Source: Paludibacter sp. UBA6032 (lineage in GTDB: Bacteria > Bacteroidota > Bacteroidia > Bacteroidales > Paludibacteraceae). Taken from it: a stretch of DNA of 64,000 nucleotides. Numbering within the stretch: position 1 is the stretch's first letter; the number at the start of each line of letters is the position of its first letter. The stretch covers positions 9,804 to 73,803 of the forward strand of contig DIZI01000032.1 of NCBI GenBank assembly GCA_002427885.1. Direction: 5' to 3'. Made by a program: the position numbers and the translations under genes. The notes under the pieces were generated by a model. That model had not been told where the DNA came from. It saw nothing but the letters and a program-made list of their open reading frames with translations, and did no database searches. This document shows positions 1 through 9,113 of the stretch, piece after piece.

Positions 1-245
1 AGTCCGGTGATTTTTCCATTCGTTACAGATACAACATTTTTATTTGACGTTGTCCAGCTCACAGGAAATTTACTGATGTCACCACTGGCAGTTACCGTTG
101 CAATCAATGAATCGGCCTGTCCAATGATAAAACTCATTGTTTTAGTACTCAATGCGAGATTTGTTACTTCATTTTTTGTACACGATGTGAAATAAAATAA
201 AGCAACCAGGGCAATAAACGAACTTAATTTCAAGTTTTTCTTCAT
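1..245 (-). CDS. Lipoprotein with Ig-like (BIG2-type) domain, N-terminal part
   Basis: The reading frame starts at an ATG at 245 on the minus strand and stays open to the left edge, so only the first 81 codons are visible. Residues 1-21 form a lysine-rich, hydrophobic signal peptide ending in a lipobox-like FTSC with Cys22 as the likely lipidated residue. What follows (LSTKTMSFIIGQ, then a stretch ending SWTTSNKNVVSVTNGKITG) has the pattern of bacterial Ig-like group 2 repeats, in which a conserved 'W.SSN..VA.V..G.ITG' segment closes the fold. It is probably a surface or periplasmic lipoprotein built from such repeats. The function cannot be named from this fragment. Confidence 0.75.
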   Translation of the reverse strand, partial: MKKNLKLSSFIALVALFYFTSCTKNEVTNLALSTKTMSFIIGQADSLIATVTASGDISKFPVSWTTSNKNVVSVTNGKITG

Positions 246-351
246 AGTTATAGCATTTAAATTTTTGTTAAGGGTGCAAATGTAATAAGAATATTTTAAT
301 TAACAAACATTTTGAATAAAATAATTGAAATTTTAGTTTTCAAGCTGTTAT

Positions 352-390
352 AAAAAAAATACGCATAATCTCTTATGCGTATTTTTTTTA
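352..390 (-). terminator. Rho-independent terminator after rho (bidirectional form)
   Basis: A 10-bp perfect stem ATACGCATAA / TTATGCGTAT around the loop TCTC is flanked by an A-run on the left and a T-run on the right. It can therefore act in both directions. It lies just past the rho stop codon. Confidence 0.85.
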
Positions 391-413
391 ATTTTTAAAT
401 TAGTTGGAATATA

Positions 414-2285
414 TCAGGCATTCATTGAAACCAGAAATTCATCGTTATTTTCTGTACGTTCCATGCGGTCTTTTAAAAATTCCATGGCTTCCATTGAGTT
501 CATATCCGATAAATGGCGGCGTAAAATCCACATACGGTTCAATGTATCTTTATCAAGTAACAAGTCGTCCCGACGGGTACTGGATGCCATGATATCCACA
601 GCAGGAAATACACGTTTATTGGATAGTTTGCGGTCGAGTTGAAGTTCCATGTTACCGGTACCCTTGAATTCTTCAAAAATAACTTCATCCATTTTCGAGC
701 CTGTTTCAGTCAGAGCGGTTGCAATGATTGTCAAACTACCACCATTTTCAATGTTACGGGCAGCTCCAAAGAAACGTTTGGGTTTATGAAGTGCATTTGC
801 ATCTACCCCACCCGACAGAATTTTACCGGATGCTGGTGAAACCGTATTATAGGCACGCGCCAAACGTGTAATTGAATCGAGTAAAATAACCACATCCTGT
901 CCACATTCAACCATGCGTTTTGCTTTTTCGTGAACCATACTAGCCACTTTTACGTGACGTTCTGCTGGTTCATCAAATGTAGATGAAACAACTTCAGCAC
1001 GTACGCTGCGAGCCATATCGGTTACTTCTTCCGGACGTTCATCGATCAATAAAACAATCATATAAACTTCCGGGTGGTTTTCAGCAATAGCATTCGCAAT
1101 TTCTTTTAGTAAAACAGTCTTACCTGTTTTAGGTTGTGCAACGATCAAACCACGTTGCCCCTTGCCTATCGGGCAAAACAAATCGACAATACGTGTTGAA
1201 AGTGTATCGTTCTTACCGCTGGTAAGATTAAATTTTACATCCGGGAAAAGTGGAGTAAGGTGCTCAAAAGGTACCCGGTCCCGAACATATTCGGGCGAGC
1301 GGCCATTTATTTTTCCAACCTTAATAAGTGGAAAGTATTTTTCACCTTCTTTCGGTGGACGGATAGCACCTTTTACAGTATCTCCGGTTTTTAATCCAAA
1401 AAGTTTAATTTGAGATTGTGATACATAAATGTCATCCGGAGAAGCCAGATAATTATAATCGGCTGAACGAAGAAAACCATATCCATCGGCCATCATTTCC
1501 AATGTTCCGGTTCCCTCAAGTATACCATCAAAATCGAATTGCTTTTCGCCTTTGTCCGGACGTTGATTAAATTTATTCCGATTATTGTTATTTACATTAT
1601 TGTTGTTATTATTCATAGGTTTGTTATGCCTAACTTCAGGTATTTCAGGTTTTACAACCGGACTTTCAGTCGGTTCTTCCGTTACCGCTTCCAAAGCAAC
1701 TTCCGGAACAAATAATGTTTCTTCCAAATCGGAATCATCATCCCGTTTATCATCTAAAACAAAAACCCGGGGTGCCGGTGTTGCAATAATCTCTGCTTCT
1801 AAAGAGACAGCAGTTTCTGCAGTTTCAACAATTGGTTTCTTGATTAATGGTTTCGGGGATTTTAGTGGTTTGTTTTTTTTTGCCGGCTTAGTCTCAGCCA
1901 GAGGAGCTTTTTCTGTTATATCAGCCTTTTCAACTATCGGTTCTACAGCTTTAATGACTGGTTTTGCAAATTCTCCAGGTTCTTTGACTGTGTTTTTTTG
2001 CTCCGGTTTATCAACAATCTTTGACGGATTGTTTTGATTGAATACGACTTTTTGTTCAGGTGTTTTTTTTACCGGAACGCGTAAACGTTTCTTACGATTG
2101 ACTTCCTGATTGTCGATAGAAATGGTTTTTCGTTGCGCATTGACAACGGCTTGTTGGTCCAGAATATCATAGACCAGAATTTCTTTTTTAGTTGAACTAG
2201 ATACTTTTAAACCTAATTCTGTAGCGATGTCCTTTAATTCGGACAGTTCTTTCGCATTCAATTGCAAAATGTTGTAATTGCTCAT
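414..2285 (-). CDS. rho: Transcription termination factor Rho with long disordered insertion
   Basis: Rho is a hexameric RNA-dependent ATPase that terminates transcription. At 623 residues it is about 200 longer than E. coli Rho (419). Residues 1-45 form the Rho N-terminal helical domain. About 50-250 is a low-complexity insertion rich in Lys, Pro, Glu and Val, ending in an Asn-rich run (about 225-240). The cold-shock-like RNA-binding domain follows (about 253-330, with DGYGFLR), then the ATPase domain with Walker A at 383-390 (AQPKTGKT) and Walker B (DVVILLDS). Rho proteins of Bacteroides carry comparable insertions; in B. thetaiotaomicron the insertion has been linked to condensate formation. 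The gene is monocistronic, with its own promoter and terminator. Family assignment is certain; the role of the insertion here is inference. Confidence 0.98.
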   Translation of the reverse strand: MSNYNILQLNAKELSELKDIATELGLKVSSSTKKEILVYDILDQQAVVNAQRKTISIDNQEVNRKKRLRVPVKKTPEQKVVFNQNNPSKIVDKPEQKNTVKEPGEFAKPVIKAVEPIVEKADITEKAPLAETKPAKKNKPLKSPKPLIKKPIVETAETAVSLEAEIIATPAPRVFVLDDKRDDDSDLEETLFVPEVALEAVTEEPTESPVVKPEIPEVRHNKPMNNNNNNVNNNNRNKFNQRPDKGEKQFDFDGILEGTGTLEMMADGYGFLRSADYNYLASPDDIYVSQSQIKLFGLKTGDTVKGAIRPPKEGEKYFPLIKVGKINGRSPEYVRDRVPFEHLTPLFPDVKFNLTSGKNDTLSTRIVDLFCPIGKGQRGLIVAQPKTGKTVLLKEIANAIAENHPEVYMIVLLIDERPEEVTDMARSVRAEVVSSTFDEPAERHVKVASMVHEKAKRMVECGQDVVILLDSITRLARAYNTVSPASGKILSGGVDANALHKPKRFFGAARNIENGGSLTIIATALTETGSKMDEVIFEEFKGTGNMELQLDRKLSNKRVFPAVDIMASSTRRDDLLLDKDTLNRMWILRRHLSDMNSMEAMEFLKDRMERTENNDEFLVSMNA

Positions 2286-2409
2286 AAAGTGTTGAATAAA
2301 CGTTTTGGGGAGAATTTCCTTGTGGAAAGATCAACGTTGAATTTTTTGTGAATGTTATTTTTGATTGAAAAACAAAAGCAGGACTGCCTTTGTCATTTTG
2401 AAAACATTG

Positions 2410-2440
2410 CAAATTTACGACTTAATTTCGACTCTACAAA
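2410..2440 (-). promoter_or_regulatory. Promoter of rho, exact Bacteroidota consensus
   Basis: On the minus strand TTTG (2440-2437) is followed after exactly 19 bases by TAAATTTG (2417-2410). This matches the Bacteroidota primary-sigma consensus TTTG-N19-TAnnTTTG. The predicted leader to the rho ATG is about 120 nt. Confidence 0.75.
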
Positions 2441-2516
2441 TAATTAGGGTATTTTTATTTGTTTTTTTATCTAATATGTGAATTTAGTTTAGATAATAAC
2501 AGTTTCAATAATTAGC

Positions 2517-2552
2517 AAAAAAACCTATCGAAGAATTGTTCGATAGGTTTTT
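2517..2552 (-). terminator. Rho-independent terminator after prs
   Basis: A 12-bp perfect stem (AAACCTATCGAA at 2521-2532 with TTCGATAGGTTT at 2539-2550) and a 6-nt loop. In the minus direction it is followed by a T-run (A-run 2517-2523 on plus). It lies 27 bases past the prs stop. Confidence 0.9.
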
Positions 2553-2578
2553 GATTTACTCTCAACTGCATTTATTGA

Positions 2579-3523
2579 TTACAATAAGTATTGTTCACTG
2601 ATTGATTGGTTTTCCTGAACCCGATGTATGGTATCGGCAAACATTTTAGATATACTCAGAACTTTCACCTTCGGACTTAAACTTGAATCATAAGGAATTG
2701 AATCGGTAAATGCTATTTCAGTAAGCGATGAATCACAAATAATCTGAGAAGCTTTTCCCGACATAACACCGTGAGAAACAATGGCCCGAACACTCTTTGC
2801 ACCGTTTGCTATCATTAAATCGGCTGCCAGACAAAGCGTTCCGGCTGTATCTACCATGTCATCGGTAATAACTACATCTTTACCGGCAACATCTCCGATA
2901 ATTCTCATTTCTCCCACAACATTGGCTCTTTCGCGTGTTTTATAGCAAATAACCATAGGCACTCCTAAATGTTTAGAATATGAACCTGCCCGTTTTGATC
3001 CGCCCACATCAGGCGATGCAATTACCAAATCCTTTAAATTCAGTGATTTGATATAGGGTACAAAGATAGTTGAAGCATAAAGATGATCAACGGGAACATC
3101 AAAAAAGCCCTGAATCTGATCAGCATGCAAATCCATGGTTATAATTCTGTCTACTCCGGCAACACTCAACATATCGGCAATTAGTTTTGCTCCGATAGAT
3201 ACCCGTGGTTTGTCTTTTCTGTCCTGACGCGCCCAACCGAAATAAGGAATGACTGCAATTATTTTATATGCTGATGCCCTTTTAGCAGCATCAATCATTA
3301 AAAGTAATTCCATTAAATTATCAGAATTAGGGAAAGTGGATTGGATTAAATAAATGTATTGGCCACGAATGGATTCCTCATACGAAACTGAAAATTCACC
3401 ATCCGAAAAGTGCTCAATTTTCATATTTCCGAGTGGGCAATTTAAACTTTGACAGATTTTCTCAGCAAGATGACGACTTTTTGTGCCCGAAAACACTTTA
3501 AATTGCGTATTTGAAAGCGACAT
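2579..3523 (-). CDS. prs: Ribose-phosphate pyrophosphokinase (PRPP synthetase)
   Basis: Makes 5-phosphoribosyl-1-pyrophosphate from ribose 5-phosphate and ATP, the precursor of purines, pyrimidines, histidine, tryptophan and NAD. The reading frame is open from an ATG at 3640, but I place the start at the ATG at 3523 (MSLSNTQFKVFSG). This gives 314 residues, the usual family length; the extra 39 upstream residues do not resemble the family, and the likely -7 element (3559-3566) lies inside them. Visible motifs are the ATP-binding region (PYFGWARQDRKDKPR), the metal-binding MDLHADQIQGFFD and the PRPP loop VVITDDMVDTAGTL. It is followed by its own terminator and is not obviously in an operon. 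Confidence 0.97.
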   Translation of the reverse strand: MSLSNTQFKVFSGTKSRHLAEKICQSLNCPLGNMKIEHFSDGEFSVSYEESIRGQYIYLIQSTFPNSDNLMELLLMIDAAKRASAYKIIAVIPYFGWARQDRKDKPRVSIGAKLIADMLSVAGVDRIITMDLHADQIQGFFDVPVDHLYASTIFVPYIKSLNLKDLVIASPDVGGSKRAGSYSKHLGVPMVICYKTRERANVVGEMRIIGDVAGKDVVITDDMVDTAGTLCLAADLMIANGAKSVRAIVSHGVMSGKASQIICDSSLTEIAFTDSIPYDSSLSPKVKVLSISKMFADTIHRVQENQSISEQYLL

Positions 3524-3558
3524 AAATTGAAGTGTATAAAGTAGTAGAAAATTTTCTG

Positions 3559-3566
3559 CAAAAGTA
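3559..3566 (-). promoter_or_regulatory. Likely -7 element of prs
   Basis: The minus strand reads TACTTTTG, matching TAnnTTTG, 35 bases upstream of the chosen ATG at 3523. No good TTTG is seen at the expected upstream distance, so the call rests on one element. Confidence 0.5.
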
Positions 3567-3769
3567 CGGATTTTAATTATAAAATGGACACGATAATCCA
3601 TAAAAAAACAAGTAATGTTTATCTGATAATGATTCAACAATTTAAAACTATCTTACTAATAATTTATTAAACCTGTATTACATGTGTTGTTTAATTTTAG
3701 TTTTAACAGTTACCTGTTATTTCCGCAAACGTTTGAAATCAAATTCTGCATTTTTATAAGCACTATAAA

Positions 3770-3799
3770 TTTCAATATGTCAATTATCTATTACTTTTG
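3770..3799 (+). promoter_or_regulatory. Likely malQ promoter
   Basis: TTTC (3770-3773) followed after 18 bases by TACTTTTG (3792-3799), close to the Bacteroidota consensus. The start codon is 50 bases further on. The rest of the 325-base gap between prs and malQ (3524-3848) shows no gene. Confidence 0.5.
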
Positions 3800-3848
3800 A
3801 ATCGAGTTTAAGCAGAATTAAGCCTAATACACTACAATACAACAATCT

Positions 3849-6542
3849 ATGAAGATATATTTTAAATTACCATATTATACATACTGGGGTCAGAAATTGA
3901 TGGTAAGCGGGAATATTCCAGAATTAGGAAACGGAAATGTTACAAAATCACTTCCTCTAAATTTTCAGGCAAACGAAGACTGGATTGGAGAAATTGAAAT
4001 AGACATAGATGCCACCTTCAAGTTGATATATAAATATATTTTATTTACCGAACAGGATGGGCAATATACTCAGGAATGGGGTGATGATCGGATACTTATA
4101 CTTGATCCAACAAAAACGGATCATTTTTTTTGTATTGATTCATGGAACGCTCCGGGTAGTCTTGAAAACGTTTTTCTAACGACTCCATTTCAAAATGTCT
4201 TATTGAAAAAAGAAAAATTCAATGACATTTCAAACCCAAAGAAAAAATATACGCATATATTCAAGGTAAAAGCTCCTTTATTGCCTAAAAATAAGTTACT
4301 TTGCTTAGTTGGTGATTGTGACGCATTGGGAAAATGGTCTACAAATTTACCAATATTACTGAGTCGTACTGATGGAAATTGGTGGTCATGCTCGATCGAT
4401 TTAAATAAAGCGAAGGCTGAAGTTCATTATAAATATGGTATTTACGATCCGGAGGACAAACGTTTTCTGTATTTTGAATCGGGACCGGATCGTATTGCAA
4501 CAATCATAAATTCTAAAAAAACGATTGTACAACTCTCTGATGGATTTGTGAGGATAGAAAATAATTCATGGAAAGGAGCCGGAGTCAGTTTACCTGTTTT
4601 CAGCATTCGGACTAAAAATAGCTTAGGTGTAGGTGACTTTTCCGATATGAAATTGTTTGTCGATTGGGCCGAAAAAGTAGGATTAAAACTGATACAGGTC
4701 CTCCCTTTAAACGATACCACAGGTACTCATACCGATGCGGATGTGTTACCTTATGCTGCGATATCTGCTTTTGCCCTCAATCCGCTCTTTTTGAATTTAC
4801 AATCAATAGGTAAACTCCCGGCTTCAAATCCTTTGCAAAAAGAATTTACAGAAAAGCAAACCGAGTGGAATTCATTGGATTTGGTTGCATTTTTAGATAT
4901 TATAAATTATAAACTTAAGTATGCCAAAGATTTATATCTTTTAGAAAAACAAAACTTCTTAAAAAATAAATCCTATCTGAAGTTTTTTGAAGAGAATAAA
5001 TACTGGTTGATTCCATATGCCGCATACCGTGTTTTACGTGATCAGTTTGGAACACCGGATTATCGCGAATGGAAAGAATTTTCAAGCTACGATGTTACCA
5101 GAATTGCCGAATTTTCATCACCAGAGCATTCGCATTTTGATGATATTGCTGTAAATTATTTTATACAATATCATTTACATGTTCAATTGTCCGATGCTGC
5201 TGCCTATGCACACGAACACGGTATAGTACTTAAAGGCGATATTCCTATAGGTGTAAACAGAAACAGTGTGGACACCTGGGTGTCTCCTGAACTCTTCCAC
5301 ATGGATATGCAAGCAGGTGCGCCACCGGATATGTTTTCCATCAAGGGTCAAAACTGGGAATTACCTACCTATAATTGGGAGATAATGAAGCGGACTGATT
5401 ATGATTGGTGGAAAAAACGTTTTGCCCAAATGTCATTTTATTTCGATACATTCCGTATCGATCATATTTTGGGATTTTTCCGTATCTGGCAAATACCGAT
5501 CAATCAGGTTGAAGGAATTATGGGTCATTTGAATCCATCAACCCCTATTCACATCAATGAATTTACTGAAAAAGGATTGTGGTTTGACTTCAACCGGTTT
5601 TGTAAACCCTATATTACAGACGAAATTCTATCAGATTTTTTTGGAAATGAAGCATCATGGGTGAAAGCAAATTGTCTTCAAATTGAAGATGGTTGGGTGT
5701 TTCGCCTAAAACCGGCCTATCAGACACAATTAGCCATAGAACAGTTTTTCAAAGATGGTAAAATTACAGAAAAGGTGAAATGGGGCTTATTTGATCTCAT
5801 TTCAAACGTACTTTTATTCGAAGTTGAAGGTAGTCATGGCACTCAGTTTTATCCCCGTTTCGGGATGGAAAGTTTACGTACGTACCGTGATTTGGATAAT
5901 CACAGTAAAAATTGCCTTCGCGAATTGTATGTTGATTATTTCTATCGCCGTCAGGATGCCGCCTGGTACAAATCGGGAATGGAAAAATTACCGGCTCTGA
6001 AACGTGCTACTAACATGATGATTTGTGGTGAGGATCTGGGGATGATGACACCTTGTGTCACTTCAGTAATGAAGGAATTGGGTATTTTAAGTCTGGAAGT
6101 TCAGCGTGCACCTAAATCGAACAAGAGAGAATTCTTTCATCCTTCCAAAGCACCTTATTTATCTGTTGTAACACCATCTACTCACGACATGAGTACAATC
6201 CGTGGCTGGTGGGAAGAAGACCGGGCAGTAACCCAACGTTTTTATAACTCACAGTTGGGACACCGGGGAGAAGCTCCCTATTTCTGCGATTGGTGGATCT
6301 GTCGGGATATTATCCTGCAACATCTGTACTCTCCGGCCATGTGGACTATTTTTCAAATGCAGGATTTATTGGGAATTTCCGAAACAATCCGACGTCACAA
6401 TCCACACGAAGAGCGGATTAATGTTCCGTCAAACTCCATGAGCAGCTGGCGGTACCGTTTGCATTTGAATCTGGAAGATTTATTGGAGAAAGATGCTTTT
6501 AATACCGAATTAAAAAATTATATAGTACAATCTGGGAGGTAA
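3849..6542 (+). CDS. malQ: 4-alpha-glucanotransferase (GH77) with two N-terminal CBM20 modules
   Basis: Transfers alpha-1,4-glucan segments between maltodextrins or glycogen. The two starch-binding CBM20 modules (about 1-105 and 130-240) in front of the GH77 barrel (about 250-890) give it the architecture of plant DPE2 rather than the short E. coli MalQ, which fits its 897 residues. The catalytic residues are visible: nucleophile Asp538 in FRIDHILGFF, acid/base Glu728 in CGEDLG and transition-state stabiliser Asp780 in STHDMST. There is no signal peptide, so it acts in the cytoplasm. The flanking genes prs and a deacetylase-like lipoprotein are unrelated, so it appears to be transcribed alone. 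Confidence 0.95.
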   Translation: MKIYFKLPYYTYWGQKLMVSGNIPELGNGNVTKSLPLNFQANEDWIGEIEIDIDATFKLIYKYILFTEQDGQYTQEWGDDRILILDPTKTDHFFCIDSWNAPGSLENVFLTTPFQNVLLKKEKFNDISNPKKKYTHIFKVKAPLLPKNKLLCLVGDCDALGKWSTNLPILLSRTDGNWWSCSIDLNKAKAEVHYKYGIYDPEDKRFLYFESGPDRIATIINSKKTIVQLSDGFVRIENNSWKGAGVSLPVFSIRTKNSLGVGDFSDMKLFVDWAEKVGLKLIQVLPLNDTTGTHTDADVLPYAAISAFALNPLFLNLQSIGKLPASNPLQKEFTEKQTEWNSLDLVAFLDIINYKLKYAKDLYLLEKQNFLKNKSYLKFFEENKYWLIPYAAYRVLRDQFGTPDYREWKEFSSYDVTRIAEFSSPEHSHFDDIAVNYFIQYHLHVQLSDAAAYAHEHGIVLKGDIPIGVNRNSVDTWVSPELFHMDMQAGAPPDMFSIKGQNWELPTYNWEIMKRTDYDWWKKRFAQMSFYFDTFRIDHILGFFRIWQIPINQVEGIMGHLNPSTPIHINEFTEKGLWFDFNRFCKPYITDEILSDFFGNEASWVKANCLQIEDGWVFRLKPAYQTQLAIEQFFKDGKITEKVKWGLFDLISNVLLFEVEGSHGTQFYPRFGMESLRTYRDLDNHSKNCLRELYVDYFYRRQDAAWYKSGMEKLPALKRATNMMICGEDLGMMTPCVTSVMKELGILSLEVQRAPKSNKREFFHPSKAPYLSVVTPSTHDMSTIRGWWEEDRAVTQRFYNSQLGHRGEAPYFCDWWICRDIILQHLYSPAMWTIFQMQDLLGISETIRRHNPHEERINVPSNSMSSWRYRLHLNLEDLLEKDAFNTELKNYIVQSGR

Positions 6543-6608
6543 AAAATCATGTAGTTTGAACTTTGCAGCATACAGTATAAAATCGGTCTTGATCAATTTC
6601 CTGAAAAA

Positions 6609-7460
6609 TTAATCATTCGGAGTCAGATTTTTGTGCAAATATTGATAATACTGGTAAGGAGTCATAAACATTGCCCGATTGCTATCTTTATAAAAATGAA
6701 TTAATTGTTCAAATTCATTAAAATCCTCATCGGTCCATCCTGCCGGATGAATTTGAATAAGTATATAGGGTTTATTTTTATCTTCATTGTAATTGTCAAT
6801 GATTTTATCAGCCGGAAAATCGTGAACATATAAATAATCAACATTCAGAATAATGTGTTTGTCGTACAAATGAATTACTTTTTGATTCGGATCTTTCCAG
6901 TCTTTTGAATATTCGGTCTCTAATTTTTGATAACACATCCACACGTTAATTTCCGGGAAATGAGAAAGTACTGAAAGAGTTTCTTTTGATGTTTTATTAA
7001 ATGGAGCACTAAAAGTATGGGCGGTAAAATGAAAATTCTGAACAAAGAAATTTTGAGCCAATTGAATATGTTCAAATTGAAAATTGTCTGCAGTCCTCAT
7101 GAATTCCTCCACTCCATTAATTTTAGAATGATCATAACCATGATTCCAAAATTCAATAACAGGAAATTTATTGTCTTGTAAAATATTGGATACTCGTTGT
7201 ATCTCGGTGATAGAACCACTTTTTGTGACTTTTTTGGCAATAATACCTACCCCTGCATTAATTTGCTTATCAACCACCATTTTCATAAATCTGTTCCAGT
7301 TAGGCGTAGTATCTCCTAAGTCGTCCGCTTTGATGATAACAACTAATCCATTTGGTGAGTTTAATGAGATATTATCCCCGCATGAGAAGAGAACCAACAA
7401 TAAAATCACTTCTATTGCTGTGAAGAAAATCTTTTTGAGCGTGAAACGGGGAATTGCCAT
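6609..7460 (-). CDS. Polysaccharide deacetylase-like lipoprotein
   Basis: A 283-residue protein with a hydrophobic N-terminus ending at LFSC; Cys27 is the probable lipid anchor site, so it should be membrane-attached outside the cytoplasm. The remainder resembles the glycoside hydrolase/deacetylase beta-alpha barrel. KADDLG (Asp46 and Asp47) matches the catalytic Asp motif, EFWNHGYDHS (His107 and His111) matches the metal-binding H-x3-H, and IQIHPAGW near the C-terminus supplies the late His. Metal-dependent deacetylation of a glycan is the likely reaction, but the substrate is unknown and the sequence departs from well-studied NodB enzymes. It is not clearly linked to either neighbour. Confidence 0.65.
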   Translation of the reverse strand: MAIPRFTLKKIFFTAIEVILLLVLFSCGDNISLNSPNGLVVIIKADDLGDTTPNWNRFMKMVVDKQINAGVGIIAKKVTKSGSITEIQRVSNILQDNKFPVIEFWNHGYDHSKINGVEEFMRTADNFQFEHIQLAQNFFVQNFHFTAHTFSAPFNKTSKETLSVLSHFPEINVWMCYQKLETEYSKDWKDPNQKVIHLYDKHIILNVDYLYVHDFPADKIIDNYNEDKNKPYILIQIHPAGWTDEDFNEFEQLIHFYKDSNRAMFMTPYQYYQYLHKNLTPND

Positions 7461-7510
7461 CTGTCAACTAATTTGTAAAGTTCATTGAATTGACAATATT
7501 GGAAGTTAGC

Positions 7511-7538
7511 TAATTTCAACAGACTATAGTTGAAATTA
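7511..7538. repeat. Perfect 10-bp inverted repeat downstream of the kor operon
   Basis: TAATTTCAAC, an 8-base spacer, then GTTGAAATTA. It lies about 90 bases past the last kor gene and 50 bases upstream of the deacetylase-like gene. No T-run follows on either side, so it is either a weak terminator hairpin or a regulator-binding site. Confidence 0.5.
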
Positions 7539-7625
7539 AACGTTTAATCTTAAAAAAAGTTCCAGATGGAAAAGTTAAAAAACAATTAATTATCTGTGGA
7601 TATCTTATTATGTGGTTAAGTTCTT

Positions 7626-8171
7626 CTATTCAACTTTCCTGATCAATGACATACCAATCTGAATGGCTTTTTCATTCATAGGAATAAGATGATGATGACG
7701 ACTGGGGAGTGATTTTTTCAATCCTTTCAACACATTTTCAATCAATACAATCGGACGAATCTTGAGCAAACCGCCCAAGATAATCATATTCAGTGTTTTA
7801 GTTGTATCATTGGCATAAGCGTATTCAGTAGCATCAATACGATAAATATTGATATCGGTACGAGTCGGAAATTTGTGAAAACCATTACCATCAAAAATCA
7901 ACGTTCCACCCGGTTTTACTTTACTTTCGAACTTTTCGAGCGAAGGTTGATTTAAAACGATGGCCGTATCGTAAGAATTTAAAACCGGTGAGCTGATTCG
8001 TTCGTCACTTAATATGACAGTTACGTTTGCGGTTCCACCTCGTTGTTCGGGGCCATAGGAAGGCATCCAACTGACTTCCTGACCTTGCATTAAACCTGAA
8101 TAGGCAAGTATTTTACCCATCGAAAGGACTCCCTGTCCACCAAATCCGGCTATAATAATTTCTTCTTTCAT
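7626..8171 (-). CDS. korC: 2-oxoacid:ferredoxin oxidoreductase, gamma subunit
   Basis: Gamma subunit of the four-subunit CoA-acylating 2-oxoacid:ferredoxin oxidoreductase. The 181 residues show the family start (IIIAGFGGQGVLSMGKILAYSG) and the SYGPEQRGGTANVTVILSD segment typical of KorC/PorG. It is last in the set korD-korA-korB-korC and lies 40 bases downstream of korB. The subunit set and order best fit 2-oxoglutarate:ferredoxin oxidoreductase (succinyl-CoA formation or its reverse), but 2-oxoisovalerate or a related substrate cannot be excluded from sequence alone. Confidence 0.9.
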   Translation of the reverse strand: MKEEIIIAGFGGQGVLSMGKILAYSGLMQGQEVSWMPSYGPEQRGGTANVTVILSDERISSPVLNSYDTAIVLNQPSLEKFESKVKPGGTLIFDGNGFHKFPTRTDINIYRIDATEYAYANDTTKTLNMIILGGLLKIRPIVLIENVLKGLKKSLPSRHHHLIPMNEKAIQIGMSLIRKVE

Positions 8172-8211
8172 TCCCTGAATTGTAAAATGTGAATTTTCAA
8201 ATTGTAAAAAC

Positions 8212-8973
8212 TTAGAGGTCTTTTAAATCACCTAACGGGTAAGCCGGAAACATATTCTCAACCATCCAGGTATTTGAATCGGCGGGGCTGAGTTTCCAGC
8301 CGGAATTACATGTTGAAACGACTTCAACAATTGAAGTCCCTTTTCCCAACATGGAGTTTTCAAAGGCTTTCCGGATCGCTTTCTTGGCTTTTCGGACATT
8401 CGCCACGTTGTGTACACTTTGACGGGTAACATAACAGGTACCATCCAACTGAGCCAGTAATTTGGTAATATCCAATGGATTTCCATTCAATGGAACTGTA
8501 CGACCGTTGGGAGAAGTAGATGATTTCATGCCTACCAAAGTTGTTGGTGCCATTTGTCCACCTGTCATTCCATAGATTCCGTTATTAATAAAAATAATGG
8601 CAATATTCTCACCCCGGTTACAGGCATGAATGGTTTCAGCTGTACCAATCGCTGCTAAATCCCCATCTCCCTGATAAGTGAAGACCAGGCGGTCCGGAAG
8701 AAGTCGTTTTGTAGCTGTAGCTAATGCCGGTGCACGACCGTGGGCAGCTTGCTGCCAATCGATATCAAGATATTTATAGGCAAAAACAGCACATCCTACC
8801 GGAGCAATGGCGATGGTTTTTTCCTGATAATCCATTTCTTCAATAACTTCAGCGATCAATTTGTGAACTACACCATGACTGCACCCGGGGCAATAGTGCA
8901 TTGGATTATCATTCAATACTTTCGGTTTGATATATACTAAATTTTCCGGGTTTATTATTTCGGTTGTCGTCAT
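8212..8973 (-). CDS. korB: 2-oxoacid:ferredoxin oxidoreductase, beta (TPP-binding) subunit
   Basis: Thiamine-pyrophosphate subunit of the Kor complex. The TPP/Mg motif is visible as GDGDLAAIGTAETIHA followed by NNGIYGMTGGQ, and the N-terminal CPGCSHG is typical of the beta subunit. The open frame extends to a TTG at 8988, but I choose the ATG at 8973 (MTTTEIINPENL), giving 253 residues. It lies 140 bases downstream of korA, an unusually long gap for this operon, and 40 bases upstream of korC. The missing iron-sulfur domain is supplied by the separate korD ferredoxin. Confidence 0.93.
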   Translation of the reverse strand: MTTTEIINPENLVYIKPKVLNDNPMHYCPGCSHGVVHKLIAEVIEEMDYQEKTIAIAPVGCAVFAYKYLDIDWQQAAHGRAPALATATKRLLPDRLVFTYQGDGDLAAIGTAETIHACNRGENIAIIFINNGIYGMTGGQMAPTTLVGMKSSTSPNGRTVPLNGNPLDITKLLAQLDGTCYVTRQSVHNVANVRKAKKAIRKAFENSMLGKGTSIVEVVSTCNSGWKLSPADSNTWMVENMFPAYPLGDLKDL

Positions 8974-9113
8974 AATTTGTTTTTTCAAATTAACTATTTA
9001 TCCTTGTACGATTTAAAATCGAAAGCAATAATAAATTTTATGATTAATAACAAGTTACTTTATTTGAAATGAAAGAATTACAAATAAAGAATGAATTATA
9101 ATTCTTTTATCTG

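Noticed and set aside
7..195. 62-codon plus-strand frame at the left edge
   Set aside because: It is antisense to the lipoprotein frame that has a signal peptide, lipobox and Ig-like sequence.
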